The notes: generated from the letters alone by a model not told the origin. 64,000 nucleotides of DNA from Rhodophyticola sp017644125 (GCF_042140125.1 NZ_CP159473.1); one strand, 5' to 3'; shown: positions 1 through 9,158, counted from the first letter of the stretch. Program-made: numbers and translations.

Positions 1-1
1 C

Positions 2-625
2 GACGGGTCGCGGTTCGATACATGGACCAGCGGCGTTATCATCGTGGCCTATGCGATCCCGGCGTTTCTGTTCGCGATCATGCTTCTGGTGCTGTTCGCG
101 GGCGGATCCTACTGGCAGATCTTCCCGCTGCGCGGGCTGACCTCGCCGTCGGATGTGTGGAACACACTGACATGGTGGGAGAAGATCGTGGATTATCTCT
201 GGCATATCGCGCTGCCGGTCACCGCCTCCACCATCTCCGCCTTTGCGACGCTGACGCTGCTGACCAAGAACAGTTTTCTGGACGAGATCAAGAAACAGTA
301 TGTGGTCACGGCGAAGGCCAAGGGGCTGGCCCAGAACCGGGTGCTTTACGGGCATGTGTTCCGCAACGCCATGCTGATCGTGATCGCCGGCTTTCCCGCG
401 GTGTTCGTGAGCGTCTTTTTCGGCGCATCGGTCATCATCGAGACGATCTTCTCGCTGGACGGTCTGGGCCGTCTGGGCTTTGAGGCGGCGGTCACCCGCA
501 ACTATCCGGTGATCTTCGGCACCCTGTTTGTCTTCGGGTTGATCGGGCTCTTCGTCGGGCTTTTGTCGGATCTGATGTATGTCTGGATCGACCCGCGCAT
601 CGACTTCGAAACGCGGGAGACCTGA
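2..625 (+). CDS. yejB: YejB-type peptide ABC transporter permease, 5' truncated by window edge
   Basis: Inner-membrane permease subunit of a peptide (microcin C type) ABC importer. The frame is open from base 2 without a convincing start, so only the C-terminal 207 residues are visible. They contain several hydrophobic segments and a binding-protein-dependent permease loop, TAKAKGLAQNRVLYGH, which in this family docks on the ATPase. The C-terminal region (LYVWIDPRIDFET-like, reading LMYVWIDPRIDF) is characteristic of YejB. It ends two bases before the next permease gene and is clearly co-transcribed with it and the ATPase. The family assignment rests on the B-E-F order and these motifs; the substrate is inferred from the family and could be other oligopeptides. 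Confidence 0.85.
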   Translation, partial: DGSRFDTWTSGVIIVAYAIPAFLFAIMLLVLFAGGSYWQIFPLRGLTSPSDVWNTLTWWEKIVDYLWHIALPVTASTISAFATLTLLTKNSFLDEIKKQYVVTAKAKGLAQNRVLYGHVFRNAMLIVIAGFPAVFVSVFFGASVIIETIFSLDGLGRLGFEAAVTRNYPVIFGTLFVFGLIGLFVGLLSDLMYVWIDPRIDFETRET

Positions 626-627
626 GA

Positions 628-1812
628 ATGGCGCTGCGGGAAGAGGAGATCGCCCCCAAGCCGCCGGCCGGGACCACGGTGCCCGAACCGCCCACGGGGT
701 TTTTCACCCTGTCGCCACTGAACCGGCGGCGCTGGCGAAACTTCAGGTCGAACCGCCGGGCCTATTGGTCCTTCCTGATCTTTTCGGTCCTGTTCGGCCT
801 GTCGCTTTTTGCGGAGCTGATCGCGAATGACAAACCGCTTCTGGTCAACTTCCGGGGCGAGCTTTACACGCCCGTCTTCAACTTCTACCCGGAAACCCAG
901 TTCGGCGGCGATTTCCGGACCGAGGCCGTCTACCGCGACCCGGAAGTGCGCTGTCTGATCATCTCGGGCGGGCTGGAAAGCTGCTGGGACGACCCCGAGG
1001 GCGTGATCGAGGACGCCCAGGAGGACGGGATTGTCGATGGCGAGGAGATCGAACAGGGCTGGCTGATCTGGCCGATCGTGCCCTACGCCTACAACACGAT
1101 CAACGATATCGGCACCTCCGCCCCGTCCGCGCCGGACGCCAATCACTGGCTGGGCACCGACGACACCGCGCGCGACGTGCTGGCGCGGGTGATCTATGCC
1201 TTCCGGCTGAGCGTGATGTTCGCGCTGATCGTCACCGTGCTGACCTCGGTGATCGGGATCGCGGCGGGGGCGGTGCAGGGCTATTTCGGCGGCTGGCTCG
1301 ACCTGATCTTCCAGCGGATCATCGAGATCTGGGGCTACACGCCGGGGCTGTTCGTGATCATCATCATCGCGGCCATCTTCCGGATGGATTTCTGGCTGCT
1401 GGTGTTTCTGATGGTCCTGTTCGGCTGGACGTCGCTGGTGGGCGTGGTCCGCGCGGAGTTTCTGCGCGCGCGGAATTTCGAGTATGTCCGGGCGGCGCGC
1501 GCCCTTGGCATATCGAGCCGGGTGATCATGTTCCGCCATGTGCTGCCCAATGCGATGGTCGCGACTCTGACGATGCTGCCCTTCATCGTCACCGGCACGA
1601 TCGGCGGTCTGGCCAGCCTCGATTTTCTGGGCTTCGGCCTGCCCTCCTCGGCGCCGTCGCTGGGGGAGCTGACCCTGCAGGCCAAGAACAACCTGCAAGC
1701 ACCATGGCTGGCCTTCACCGCGTTTTTCAGTTTCGCGATCATGCTGTCGCTTCTGGTCTTCATCTTCGAAGGCGTGCGCGATGCGTTCGACCCCAGAAAG
1801 ACATTTCAATGA
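628..1812 (+). CDS. yejE: YejE-type peptide ABC transporter permease
   Basis: Second inner-membrane permease of the peptide importer, 394 residues. An N-terminal hydrophobic helix (about residues 48-66) is followed by a long periplasmic stretch (to about 185), as is usual for YejE-like DppC proteins, and then by about five transmembrane helices. The coupling loop RAARALGISSRVIMFRHV is clear. The ATG lies just after the yejB stop. The end overlaps the ATPase start as ATGA, so translation is probably coupled. The extended acidic insert around residues 115-150 fits YejE better than generic DppC. Substrate specificity is not visible in the sequence. Confidence 0.88.
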   Translation: MALREEEIAPKPPAGTTVPEPPTGFFTLSPLNRRRWRNFRSNRRAYWSFLIFSVLFGLSLFAELIANDKPLLVNFRGELYTPVFNFYPETQFGGDFRTEAVYRDPEVRCLIISGGLESCWDDPEGVIEDAQEDGIVDGEEIEQGWLIWPIVPYAYNTINDIGTSAPSAPDANHWLGTDDTARDVLARVIYAFRLSVMFALIVTVLTSVIGIAAGAVQGYFGGWLDLIFQRIIEIWGYTPGLFVIIIIAAIFRMDFWLLVFLMVLFGWTSLVGVVRAEFLRARNFEYVRAARALGISSRVIMFRHVLPNAMVATLTMLPFIVTGTIGGLASLDFLGFGLPSSAPSLGELTLQAKNNLQAPWLAFTAFFSFAIMLSLLVFIFEGVRDAFDPRKTFQ

Positions 1813-3413
1813 GCGTTCTGGAGGTCAGGGATCTGCGGGTGAGTTTCACCCAGGACGGGGCCACGACCGATGCGGTGAAAGGCGTCAGCTTCACCATCGA
1901 GAAGGGGGAGACCGTGGCGCTGGTCGGCGAGAGCGGATCGGGCAAATCGGTGACCGCGCTGTCGACCGTGGCGCTCTTGCCCGACAGCGCCAAACTGTCC
2001 GGATCGGTCAAGTATCGCGGAACCGAGATGATCGGCGCGCCTGAGTCGGAGTTGCGCCATGTGCGGGGCAACGATATCAGCTTCATCTTTCAGGAGCCGA
2101 TGACCTCGCTGAACCCGCTGCACACGCTGGAAAAGCAGATCGCCGAAAGCCTTGGCCTGCATCAGGGGCTGCGGGGAGACGCGGCGCGGCGCCGGATCAT
2201 CGAATTGCTGATCAAGGTCGGCATCCGCGACCCGGAAACCCGGCTGGGGGCCTATCCGCACCAGCTTTCGGGCGGGCAGCGGCAGCGCGTGATGATCGCC
2301 ATGGCGTTGGCCAACGGGCCCGATCTGCTGATCGCGGACGAGCCGACCACGGCGCTGGACGTGACCATTCAGGCGCAGATCCTGGAACTTCTGGCGGAGC
2401 TGAAACGCGCCGAGGGCATGAGCCTTCTGTTCATCACCCATGATCTGGGCATCGTGCGCCGCTTCGCGGACCGGGTCTGCGTGATGCAGGGCGGCGAGAT
2501 CGTGGAGGCCGGGCGCACGGCGGAGATCTTCGACAACCCGAGACATCCCTATACGCGCAAGCTTCTGGCGGCGGAGGCCACGGGCGGGCCCGACCCGGTG
2601 CCGGAAAACGCGCCCGAGATCGTGAACACCCATGACCTGCGGGTCTGGTTCCCGATCCATCGGGGGCTGCTGCGCAGGACCGTCGGCCATGTGAAGGCGG
2701 TCAACGCTGCGTCGATTTCCGTGCGCGCGGGCGAAACGCTGGGCGTGGTGGGCGAAAGCGGATCGGGCAAGACCACGCTGGCGCTGGCGGTCATGCGCCT
2801 GATCTCGTCGCAGGGGCCGGTGGTGTTCATGGGGCAGGATGTGCAGGGCTGGAAGTCGGGCGCGCTTCGCCCGCTCCGGCGCGACATGCAGATCGTGTTT
2901 CAGGATCCCTATGGCTCGCTCTCTCCGCGGATGACGGTGGAACAGATCGTCGCCGAGGGCTTGGGCGTCCACGGGACCGAACCGGGCCAGAACAAGCGGC
3001 AGATGGTGGCCGATATCCTGACCGAAGTGGGCCTTGATCCGGCGATGATGCACCGCTACCCGCATGAGTTTTCCGGCGGCCAGCGGCAGCGGATCGCGAT
3101 TGCGCGCGCGATGATCCTGAACCCGAAACTCGTGGTGCTGGACGAACCCACCTCGGCGCTGGACATGACCGTGCAGGTGCAGATCGTGGAGTTGCTGCGC
3201 GATCTGCAGCGGCGTCATAAGTTGGCCTATCTGTTCATTTCCCACGATCTGAAAGTGGTCCGCGCGCTGGCCCACAAGATCATCGTGATGAAACAGGGCG
3301 ATATCGTCGAGACGGGCCTGAGGGAGGAGATCTTCACCGCTCCGAAATCGGAATATACACGGGCGCTTCTGGCCGCGGCCTTCGATCTTCACGCGGAGGG
3401 CAGCGCGGCCTGA
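1809..3413 (+). CDS. yejF: YejF-type double ABC ATPase for peptide import
   Basis: Cytoplasmic energy-coupling subunit carrying two complete ABC domains in one chain of 534 residues, the YejF arrangement. Domain 1 has Walker A GESGSGKS (about 40-47), signature LSGGQRQRV and Walker B LLIADEP. Domain 2 repeats these as GESGSGKT (about 315-322), FSGGQRQRI and VVLDEP. Both have the H-loop (ITHDL, ISHDL). The ATG at 1809 overlaps the yejE stop by ATGA, which decides the start; the open frame runs further upstream but inside yejE. It ends the operon and converges on hemN. Two intact ATP sites imply a fully active ATPase. Confidence 0.9.
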   Translation: MSVLEVRDLRVSFTQDGATTDAVKGVSFTIEKGETVALVGESGSGKSVTALSTVALLPDSAKLSGSVKYRGTEMIGAPESELRHVRGNDISFIFQEPMTSLNPLHTLEKQIAESLGLHQGLRGDAARRRIIELLIKVGIRDPETRLGAYPHQLSGGQRQRVMIAMALANGPDLLIADEPTTALDVTIQAQILELLAELKRAEGMSLLFITHDLGIVRRFADRVCVMQGGEIVEAGRTAEIFDNPRHPYTRKLLAAEATGGPDPVPENAPEIVNTHDLRVWFPIHRGLLRRTVGHVKAVNAASISVRAGETLGVVGESGSGKTTLALAVMRLISSQGPVVFMGQDVQGWKSGALRPLRRDMQIVFQDPYGSLSPRMTVEQIVAEGLGVHGTEPGQNKRQMVADILTEVGLDPAMMHRYPHEFSGGQRQRIAIARAMILNPKLVVLDEPTSALDMTVQVQIVELLRDLQRRHKLAYLFISHDLKVVRALAHKIIVMKQGDIVETGLREEIFTAPKSEYTRALLAAAFDLHAEGSAA

Positions 3414-3496
3414 GCCGGTCGTGCCAGAAGGCACGTGTCGGGAGAGCCGCGCCGCGCGGTCCGAGGCCACCCCGCCCGCGCGATCTGTTCAGATCG

Positions 3497-4853
3497 TCAG
3501 ATCGCGGAGGAGTGCCCGTCGGCCTGCATCTCGTATTCGTCGAAGGCCCGCGCGATGATCCGCGACAGCGGGCGCCCCTCGGGCAGGATATCGAAGCCGT
3601 CGGCATCGAACCGCACCATGCCGGGAAAGGCCTCCGCCGCGTCGGCATAGAAGGTTTTCAGCCGCTGGGGCGTGAGGTCGAACCTTTCCAGCAGTTCGGC
3701 GCTTTCGATGCGGAAATCGCACATCAGCATCTCGATCATGCGGCTGCGCAGGATATCCTCGCCCTTGAAGACATGGCCGCGCCCGATCGCCAGTTCGCCG
3801 GCCCGGACCGATTTCTGATACGCCGCCGTGCCGGAGGCGTTCTGCGCGAAGCCCTGCGGGAAGCGGGAGATCGACGAGGCCCCGATGCCCAAAAGCACAT
3901 CGCAGGTGTCGTCGGTATAGCCCTGGAAATTCCGCCGCAGATGACCGGTGCGGGCCGCGATCTCCAACCCGTCGCCGGGGCGGGCGAAATGGTCGATCCC
4001 GATTTCCGAATACCCGTCCCACATGAAGAGACGCCGCGCGGTGTCGAACAGGCTCAGCCGTTCCTCGGGTGTGGGCAGCGTGTCGGTCGGGATCATCGCC
4101 TGCCGCTTGGCCATCCACGGGACGTGGGCATAGCCGTAAAGCGCCACGCGGTCGGGCGCGAGCGACAGGAGCATCTGCACGGTTTCGGAGATCCGCGTCT
4201 GGCTCTGATTGGGCAGGCCGAACAGGATGTCCGCGTTGAGAGACGTGATGCCGCGGGCGCGCAGCATCTCCACCGCGTCGCGGGTGACGTCATAGCTCTG
4301 GATGCGGCCGATGATCTGCTGGATGTCGTGGTTGAAATCCTGCACCCCGATCGAGGCGCGGTTCATGCCGGCGGAGGCCAGCGCGTCCAGCCGGGCGGCG
4401 TCGATCTCGTTGGGGTCGATCTCGACCGAGAATTCCGCACCATCGGCCAGCGGCAGGACATCGGTCAGCGTTGCGGTCAGATCGCTGAGCATATCGGGCG
4501 CCATCAAGGTGGGCGTGCCGCCCCCGAAATGCAGTCGCGCAAGCTCCACACCTTCGGGCAGGATGTCCCGCAGAATGGCGATCTCGGCCTTGACGCTCCG
4601 GAGATAGGCTTCGATCGGCTCGTCGGAGCGGACGCCCTGAGTTCCGGCAGGCGCAGAACCAGCACAATCTGCGACAGAAGGGCACATGCACATAGGCCGA
4701 AATGCGGGAGCCGGGGCGGATTGACCGTATCCAATCCACAAAAACCCGCGGTGTCACGTCGTTCGAGAACTTCGTGGCAGGCGGATAGCTCGTGTACCGA
4801 GGCACTTTCGAGTCGAACAGACCCAGGCGGCGAAGTTGCGTCAGATGATCCAT
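3497..4853 (-). pseudogene. hemN: Oxygen-independent coproporphyrinogen III oxidase with a +1 frameshift
   Basis: Radical-SAM enzyme of anaerobic haem synthesis, converting coproporphyrinogen III to protoporphyrinogen IX. The N-terminal frame (from the ATG at 4853) has the cluster motif HVPFCRRLCWFCACR (CxxxCxxCxC). Immediately after it the frame breaks: homology continues as TQGVRSDEPIEAYLRSVKAE in the next frame. Removing one A of the minus-strand AA at 4642-4643 restores a 451-residue protein, the usual HemN length, with the downstream LHFGGGTPT and EIDPNEID motifs. It is divergent from fnrL across an FNR box, the standard arrangement in this group. It is either a real lesion or a sequencing/assembly error; every other part looks intact, so I favour an error or a very recent mutation. 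Confidence 0.88.
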
Positions 4854-4887
4854 TAAGTTAACCTAAAAGTCGAACGCCCCGCTGTAA

Positions 4888-4901
4888 TTGATCGAGATCA
4901 A
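4888..4901. promoter_or_regulatory. FNR/FnrL box between hemN and fnrL
   Basis: TTGAT-CGAG-ATCAA is a perfect match to the FNR consensus TTGAT-N4-ATCAA. Its centre lies about 41 bases upstream of the hemN ATG and about 33 bases upstream of the fnrL ATG, so it can serve both divergent genes: activation of hemN and autoregulation of fnrL are known for relatives. The role here is inferred from match and position. Confidence 0.88.
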
Positions 4902-4927
4902 TACAGTCAACTGTTGCTCCTATTGCG

Positions 4928-5683
4928 GTGATAAACATGCCCAATCGTCAACTGGCCATACCGCAGCAGGACTGTGCAGACTGCCCGATCAGACACAGGG
5001 CCGTCTGTGCCCGGTGCGAGACCGACGAGCTGACGCATCTGGAGTCCATAAAATACTACCGCAAATTCGATGCCGGGCAGACCGTCGTCTGGGCCGGCGA
5101 CAAGATGGATTTCGTGGCTTCCGTGATCGAAGGCGTCGCCTCGCTGACCCAGACGATGGAGGATGGGCGGCGGCAGATGGTGGGGCTTTTGCTGCCGAGC
5201 GATTTTCTGGGCCGGCCGAATCGCGACACCGCGCCCTATGACGTCGTGGCCTCGACCGACGTGACGTTGTGCTGTTTCCGGCGCGCGCCTTTCCAGAAAC
5301 TGATCGCCGAAAATGCGAATATAAGTCAGCGGCTTCTGGAAATGACGCTGGACGAACTGGATGCGGCGCGGGAATGGATGCTGCTTCTGGGCCGCAAGAC
5401 CGCGCGCGAGAAGATCGCGAGCCTTCTGTCGATCATCGCCCGGCGCGATGCCAGCCTGAAGGACCTGCCGTCAAAGGGCGAGGTTTCCTTCGATCTGCCG
5501 CTGACACGTGAAGCGATGGCCGATTATCTGGGCCTGACACTGGAAACGGTCAGCCGCCAGATGTCCGCCCTGAAACGCGATGACGTGATCCGCCTTGAGG
5601 GCAAACGCCACATCACCATCCCCGATTTCGACCTGTTGATGGACGAAACCGGAGATGACGCCGATGGCGGAATGCTGGTCTGA
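4928..5683 (+). CDS. fnrL: FnrL, Crp/Fnr-family oxygen-sensing regulator
   Basis: Global anaerobic/microaerobic transcription factor, 251 residues. The N-terminus carries the Fe-S ligand pattern C16-x2-C19 ... C27-x2-C30, and a further Cys pair (TLCCFRRA, about residue 117) supplies the central ligand. A cyclic-nucleotide-binding-like beta-roll is followed by the dimerisation helix and a Crp-type HTH, LGLTLETVSRQMSAL, whose E..SR residues match the FNR recognition helix that reads TTGAT. An alternative start lies three codons in (4937). It sits between its likely targets hemN and ccoNOQP, and FNR boxes precede both. The gene is intact, unlike its leftward neighbours. Confidence 0.95.
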   Translation: MINMPNRQLAIPQQDCADCPIRHRAVCARCETDELTHLESIKYYRKFDAGQTVVWAGDKMDFVASVIEGVASLTQTMEDGRRQMVGLLLPSDFLGRPNRDTAPYDVVASTDVTLCCFRRAPFQKLIAENANISQRLLEMTLDELDAAREWMLLLGRKTAREKIASLLSIIARRDASLKDLPSKGEVSFDLPLTREAMADYLGLTLETVSRQMSALKRDDVIRLEGKRHITIPDFDLLMDETGDDADGGMLV

Positions 5684-5756
5684 CGGGCCGCCTTGCCCGG
5701 CTGTTGCAGCGGGCAGGTGGCGGTCTGATCGGGCGGGCGGGATACCGGCCTGAAAG

Positions 5757-6326
5757 CTAGCCGTGTTCCGCGGCCATCATCGCCCTGAACTGCGCCACCT
5801 TGTCCGTCTCCACGCCGACGCTTTCGAACACCGCCGCCGTGAAACTGGCCGGTGCGGTGCCGGGCGCGGTGATCACGCGATCTTCGGAAATGGCGGCGGG
5901 GGTCGCGACATAGAGCGCGGAACCTTCATAGTCCGCAGCATTCCGGGTGAGGAATTCGGGATCGTTCGAGGTGTGGCGCCGCGTGTCGAGCAACCCTGCG
6001 CGGGCAAGCGCCAGCGTGCCGCCACATATGCCCGCGACGACCGCGCCGCGCGTGTGCTGGTCCCGCAGCAGATCGCGCATGTCGGGCGCCTGATCGGTCT
6101 CCCAGGTCATGCCGCCGACGACGATCACGGCATCCGGGGTCCATCCCGGTAGCGCGCGGAGGTCTTGCGAGACACGCGCCGTCAACCCGCCCTGCGACCG
6201 GATTTCGCCGACCGCGGGCGCGAAGAACTCCACATCGAGCCCGTAGAACGGCAGGCCGGTTCCGGCGATCAGGGCATATTCCTAATCGGCGAATCCTTGT
6301 GAAAGAACGATCGCGAGCTTTGCCAT
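5757..6326 (-). pseudogene. DJ-1/PfpI family protein with in-frame amber codon
   Basis: Class I glutamine-amidotransferase-like protein of the DJ-1/PfpI superfamily. The natural start appears to be the ATG at 6326, giving the typical N-terminus MAKLAIVLSQGFAD. Codon 15 is then TAG (6282-6284) where the family has Trp, after which EYALIAGTGL continues in frame. The body is otherwise complete (190 codons): the nucleophile elbow VAGICGGTLALA carries the conserved Cys, and VIVVGG precedes it. A single G to A change (TGG to TAG) explains the interruption. A shorter product could start at the internal ATG 6233 but would lack the first strand. It converges on fnrL. The function of this subgroup (chaperone, glyoxalase or amidase-like) cannot be told. 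Confidence 0.78.
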
Positions 6327-6445
6327 CTGTGCTGTCCTTCAGGCTGGGGGCGGGCAGGCCGGTGGTGGGGCCGCCACCTTTGCGGACGGAGGCCGCACGC
6401 AACATGTGACTGGGATCGCCGGAGGTGCAAGGGCAAGATGCAGGC

Positions 6446-6477
6446 GCCGCCGGTCCGCGTCGATGCGGACCGGCGGC
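6446..6477 (-). terminator. Hairpin downstream of the universal stress protein gene
   Basis: A perfect 13-bp inverted repeat (GCCGCCGGTCCGC and its complement) around a 6-base loop lies about 30 bases past the stop of the leftward stress-protein gene. It is not followed by a good T-run, so intrinsic termination is likely but not certain. Confidence 0.6.
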
Positions 6478-6509
6478 GGATCTTGTCCGTATCCGGACGG
6501 GTCAGTCCG

Positions 6510-7350
6510 TCAATGGGCCATCAGAACCGGCACCACGGCGTTTTCCAGAAGGTTGCGGGTGGCTCCGCCAAGGATCGCCTCCCGGAAACGGGAATGACCA
6601 TAGGCCCCCATGACAAGGAGGTCGGCGTTCTGGTCCTGGATATGCCGGTTGATCACGTCGGAGACGCGCGGCAGGGTCTGGGCCACGATGGAAACCTCAA
6701 CCTCCACGCCGTGACGGCTGAGCATCTTGCTGAGCTCGGCGCCCGGATCGGACACTTCGGCGGCATGACGCTGCGGATCGATGATCAGGATGTTGACCAG
6801 CTTGGCCGCCTTCAGCAGCGGCAGCGCGGCGCGCACGGCGCAGAGCGCCTCGGCGGAATTCGTTCCAAGCCACCACGATCCGGTCCAGAGCCTCCTTGAC
6901 CGGGACATCGCCGGGCAGCACGATCGCCGGGGCCTGACCCTGGAACATCGCCGCCTCGACCACGACCGGTGCATCCGAGGCCTGGTTCTCGCCATAGGGT
7001 TTGGGCAGCACCACGAGATCGGAGAAGCGCGCGCGGCGCGCCACGATACCGGCCACGCTGGCGGTCTGGGTTACCAGCGCCTCGATCCCCCAGGAGATAT
7101 CCGTCCGCTCAAGCAGGGTACGGGCCCCGGTTTCGATCTGCGTCGCCAGAGCCTGCGCCTGGGCCAGGGTCTCGTCATGCATCAGCGCGGTGGCGCCGGC
7201 GAAGTAATATCCGGTCTGGGTGCGGTCCACCCCCATGCAGAGCACATCCAGATGCGCCCCTTCGGCCCGCGCGAACGGCAAGATGGCCTCCAGCACCGGG
7301 CCAACTTCATCCGTGTCGGTCAGAACCGTCAATATGCTTTTGTAGGCCAT
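6510..7350 (-). pseudogene. Tandem UspA universal stress protein with a +1 frameshift
   Basis: Two-domain universal stress protein, about 279 residues if repaired. The start ATG at 7350 is preceded by GAGGAGG at good spacing and gives MAYKSILTVLTD. The first Usp domain reads through to DRIVVAWNE; the frame then breaks, and the second domain continues in another frame as SAEALCAVRAALPLLK and ends with the nucleotide-binding pattern GAYGHSRFREAILGGATRN. Removing one T of the minus-strand TT at 6857-6858 restores a continuous protein. It is divergent from ccoN and shares a control region with FNR-like boxes, which suggests low-oxygen induction. It is either a sequence error or a fresh mutation. 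Confidence 0.85.
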
Positions 7351-7409
7351 GTTGAACCTCCTCAGTTGCAAGCTTTTTTCCGGTCTAGACCGGGACGCTT
7401 CGTCGCGCT

Positions 7410-7423
7410 TTGACCTGCGTCAA
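7410..7423. promoter_or_regulatory. FNR-like box, uspA side of the uspA-ccoN intergenic region
   Basis: TTGAC-CTGC-GTCAA is a perfect inverted repeat matching the FNR half-sites at 8 of 10 positions, and symmetrically so. Its centre is about 66 bases upstream of the stress-protein ATG. It may bind FnrL or a DNR/NnrR-type paralogue; the symmetric C/G change leaves this open. Confidence 0.65.
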
Positions 7424-7441
7424 CACAATCCCGGGGCAGGT

Positions 7442-7455
7442 TTGACATGGATCAA
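7442..7455. promoter_or_regulatory. FNR/FnrL box upstream of ccoN
   Basis: TTGAC-ATGG-ATCAA matches the FNR consensus at 9 of 10 half-site positions. It is centred about 105 bases before the ccoN ATG, in the place where relatives carry the FnrL site controlling cbb3 oxidase. Confidence 0.8.
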
Positions 7456-7553
7456 GGCCACAATGCGCCACCTGCGCGATGTGGGGTCAGATGGAACAAG
7501 TCCGGACGGCTCGGTGTGAGTCGAAAAACCGGTGAAAGACGAAGGGACGATCT

Positions 7554-9158
7554 ATGCTTGATTACGTAAAGCTGTTGATCCTTGGCCTGGTGGCGCTGTG
7601 CGCGGCCATCGCGGCCAGTTACGCCCGGGATATGGTCTATATGGTCCATATGATCCTGGTGATGGTCACGGCAGCGGGGCTGTTTATCTGGCAACTCCGC
7701 CGTACCGGTGAACCTGTGGTGCCGGTGCCGACCCATGAATACATGGACGGGCCTGTGCGCGCCGCCGCGATTGCCACCGCATTCTGGGGATGCGTCGGGT
7801 TTCTGGTCGGTGTGGTCATCGCCTTCCAGCTGGCCTTTCCGCAGCTCAACTTCGAGTGGACCCAAGGTTACGGCAATTTCGGGCGTTTGCGCCCGCTGCA
7901 CACATCGGCGGTGATCTTCGCCTTCGGGGGCAACGCGCTTCTGGCGGCGTCCTTCTACATCGTGCAGCGGACCTCCGCGGCGCGGATGTGGGGGGGCGGA
8001 CTGACATGGTTCGTCTTCTGGGGATACCAGTTCTTCATCGTACTGGCCGCGACGGGTTACGTGCTTGGGGGCACGCAAGGCCTCGAATACGCGGAACCCG
8101 AATGGTATGTGGACCTGTGGCTGACGATTGTCTGGGTGGCCTTCCTCGCGGTGTTCCTCGGCACGCTCCTGAAGCGCAAGGAGCCGCATATCTACGTGGC
8201 CAACTGGTTCCTTCTGAGCTTCATCGTCACCGTGGCGATGCTGCATGTGGTCAACAACCTGGCGGTGCCGGTCTCGATCTTCGGGTCCCGCTCCGTATCG
8301 GTCATGTCGGGCGTCCAGAGCGCGATGACCCAGTGGTGGTACGGCCATAATGCGGTGGGCTTCTTCCTGACGGCGGGCTTCCTGGGGATGATGTATTACT
8401 TCATCCCGAAACAGGCCGAACGCCCGGTCTACAGCTACAAGCTGTCTATCATTCACTTCTGGGCGCTGATCTTCCTGTATATCTGGGCGGGTCCGCACCA
8501 CCTGCACTACACCGCGCTGCCTGACTGGGCCTCGACGCTCGGCATGGTGTTCTCGGTCGTGCTCTGGATGCCCAGCTGGGGCGGGATGATCAACGGCCTG
8601 ATGACGCTTTCGGGCGCCTGGGACAAACTCCGGACCGATCCGGTCCTGCGGATGATGGTCACGTCGCTGGCGTTCTATGGCATGTCGACCTTCGAAGGCC
8701 CGATGATGTCGATCCGCGCGGTGAACTCGCTGTCGCACTACACCGACTGGACGATCGGGCACGTGCATTCCGGCGCGCTTGGCTGGAACGGCATGATCAC
8801 CTTCGGGATGCTCTACTACCTGTTCCCGAAACTGTGGAACCGGGAGCGGCTCTATTCGCTCAGACTGGTCAGCTGGCACTACTGGCTCGCCACCGTCGGC
8901 ATCGTGCTCTACGCGGCCTCGATGTGGGTGACCGGGATCATGGAGGGCCTGATGTGGCGTGAAGTCGACGCGCAGGGCTTCCTGGTGAACTCCTTCGCCG
9001 ACACGGTCGAGGCCAAGTTCCCGATGTATGTGGTCCGTGGTCTGGGCGGGACGCTGTTCCTGGCTGGTGCGCTGATCATGGTCTACAACCTGTGGATGAC
9101 TGTGACGCGAGGCCCTGCGAAAGCAGCCGCCCCGGCCGCCGCAGCTCCGGCAGAATAA
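7554..9158 (+). CDS. ccoN: cbb3-type cytochrome c oxidase subunit I
   Basis: Catalytic haem-copper subunit of the high-affinity cbb3 oxidase, an inner-membrane proton pump that reduces O2 at low oxygen. At 534 residues it is family length, with about 12 to 14 transmembrane helices. Ligand histidines are visible in RPLHTSAVIFAFGGN (low-spin haem), WWYGHNAVGFFLT (CuB), GPHHLHYTALP (CuB pair) and GHVHSGALGWNGM (haem b3 and low-spin haem). The start is set by AAGGGACG eight bases before the ATG. It is first gene of ccoNOQP, preceded by FNR-type boxes, with ccoO following at 13 bases. No unusual residues seen. Confidence 0.97.
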   Translation: MLDYVKLLILGLVALCAAIAASYARDMVYMVHMILVMVTAAGLFIWQLRRTGEPVVPVPTHEYMDGPVRAAAIATAFWGCVGFLVGVVIAFQLAFPQLNFEWTQGYGNFGRLRPLHTSAVIFAFGGNALLAASFYIVQRTSAARMWGGGLTWFVFWGYQFFIVLAATGYVLGGTQGLEYAEPEWYVDLWLTIVWVAFLAVFLGTLLKRKEPHIYVANWFLLSFIVTVAMLHVVNNLAVPVSIFGSRSVSVMSGVQSAMTQWWYGHNAVGFFLTAGFLGMMYYFIPKQAERPVYSYKLSIIHFWALIFLYIWAGPHHLHYTALPDWASTLGMVFSVVLWMPSWGGMINGLMTLSGAWDKLRTDPVLRMMVTSLAFYGMSTFEGPMMSIRAVNSLSHYTDWTIGHVHSGALGWNGMITFGMLYYLFPKLWNRERLYSLRLVSWHYWLATVGIVLYAASMWVTGIMEGLMWREVDAQGFLVNSFADTVEAKFPMYVVRGLGGTLFLAGALIMVYNLWMTVTRGPAKAAAPAAAAPAE

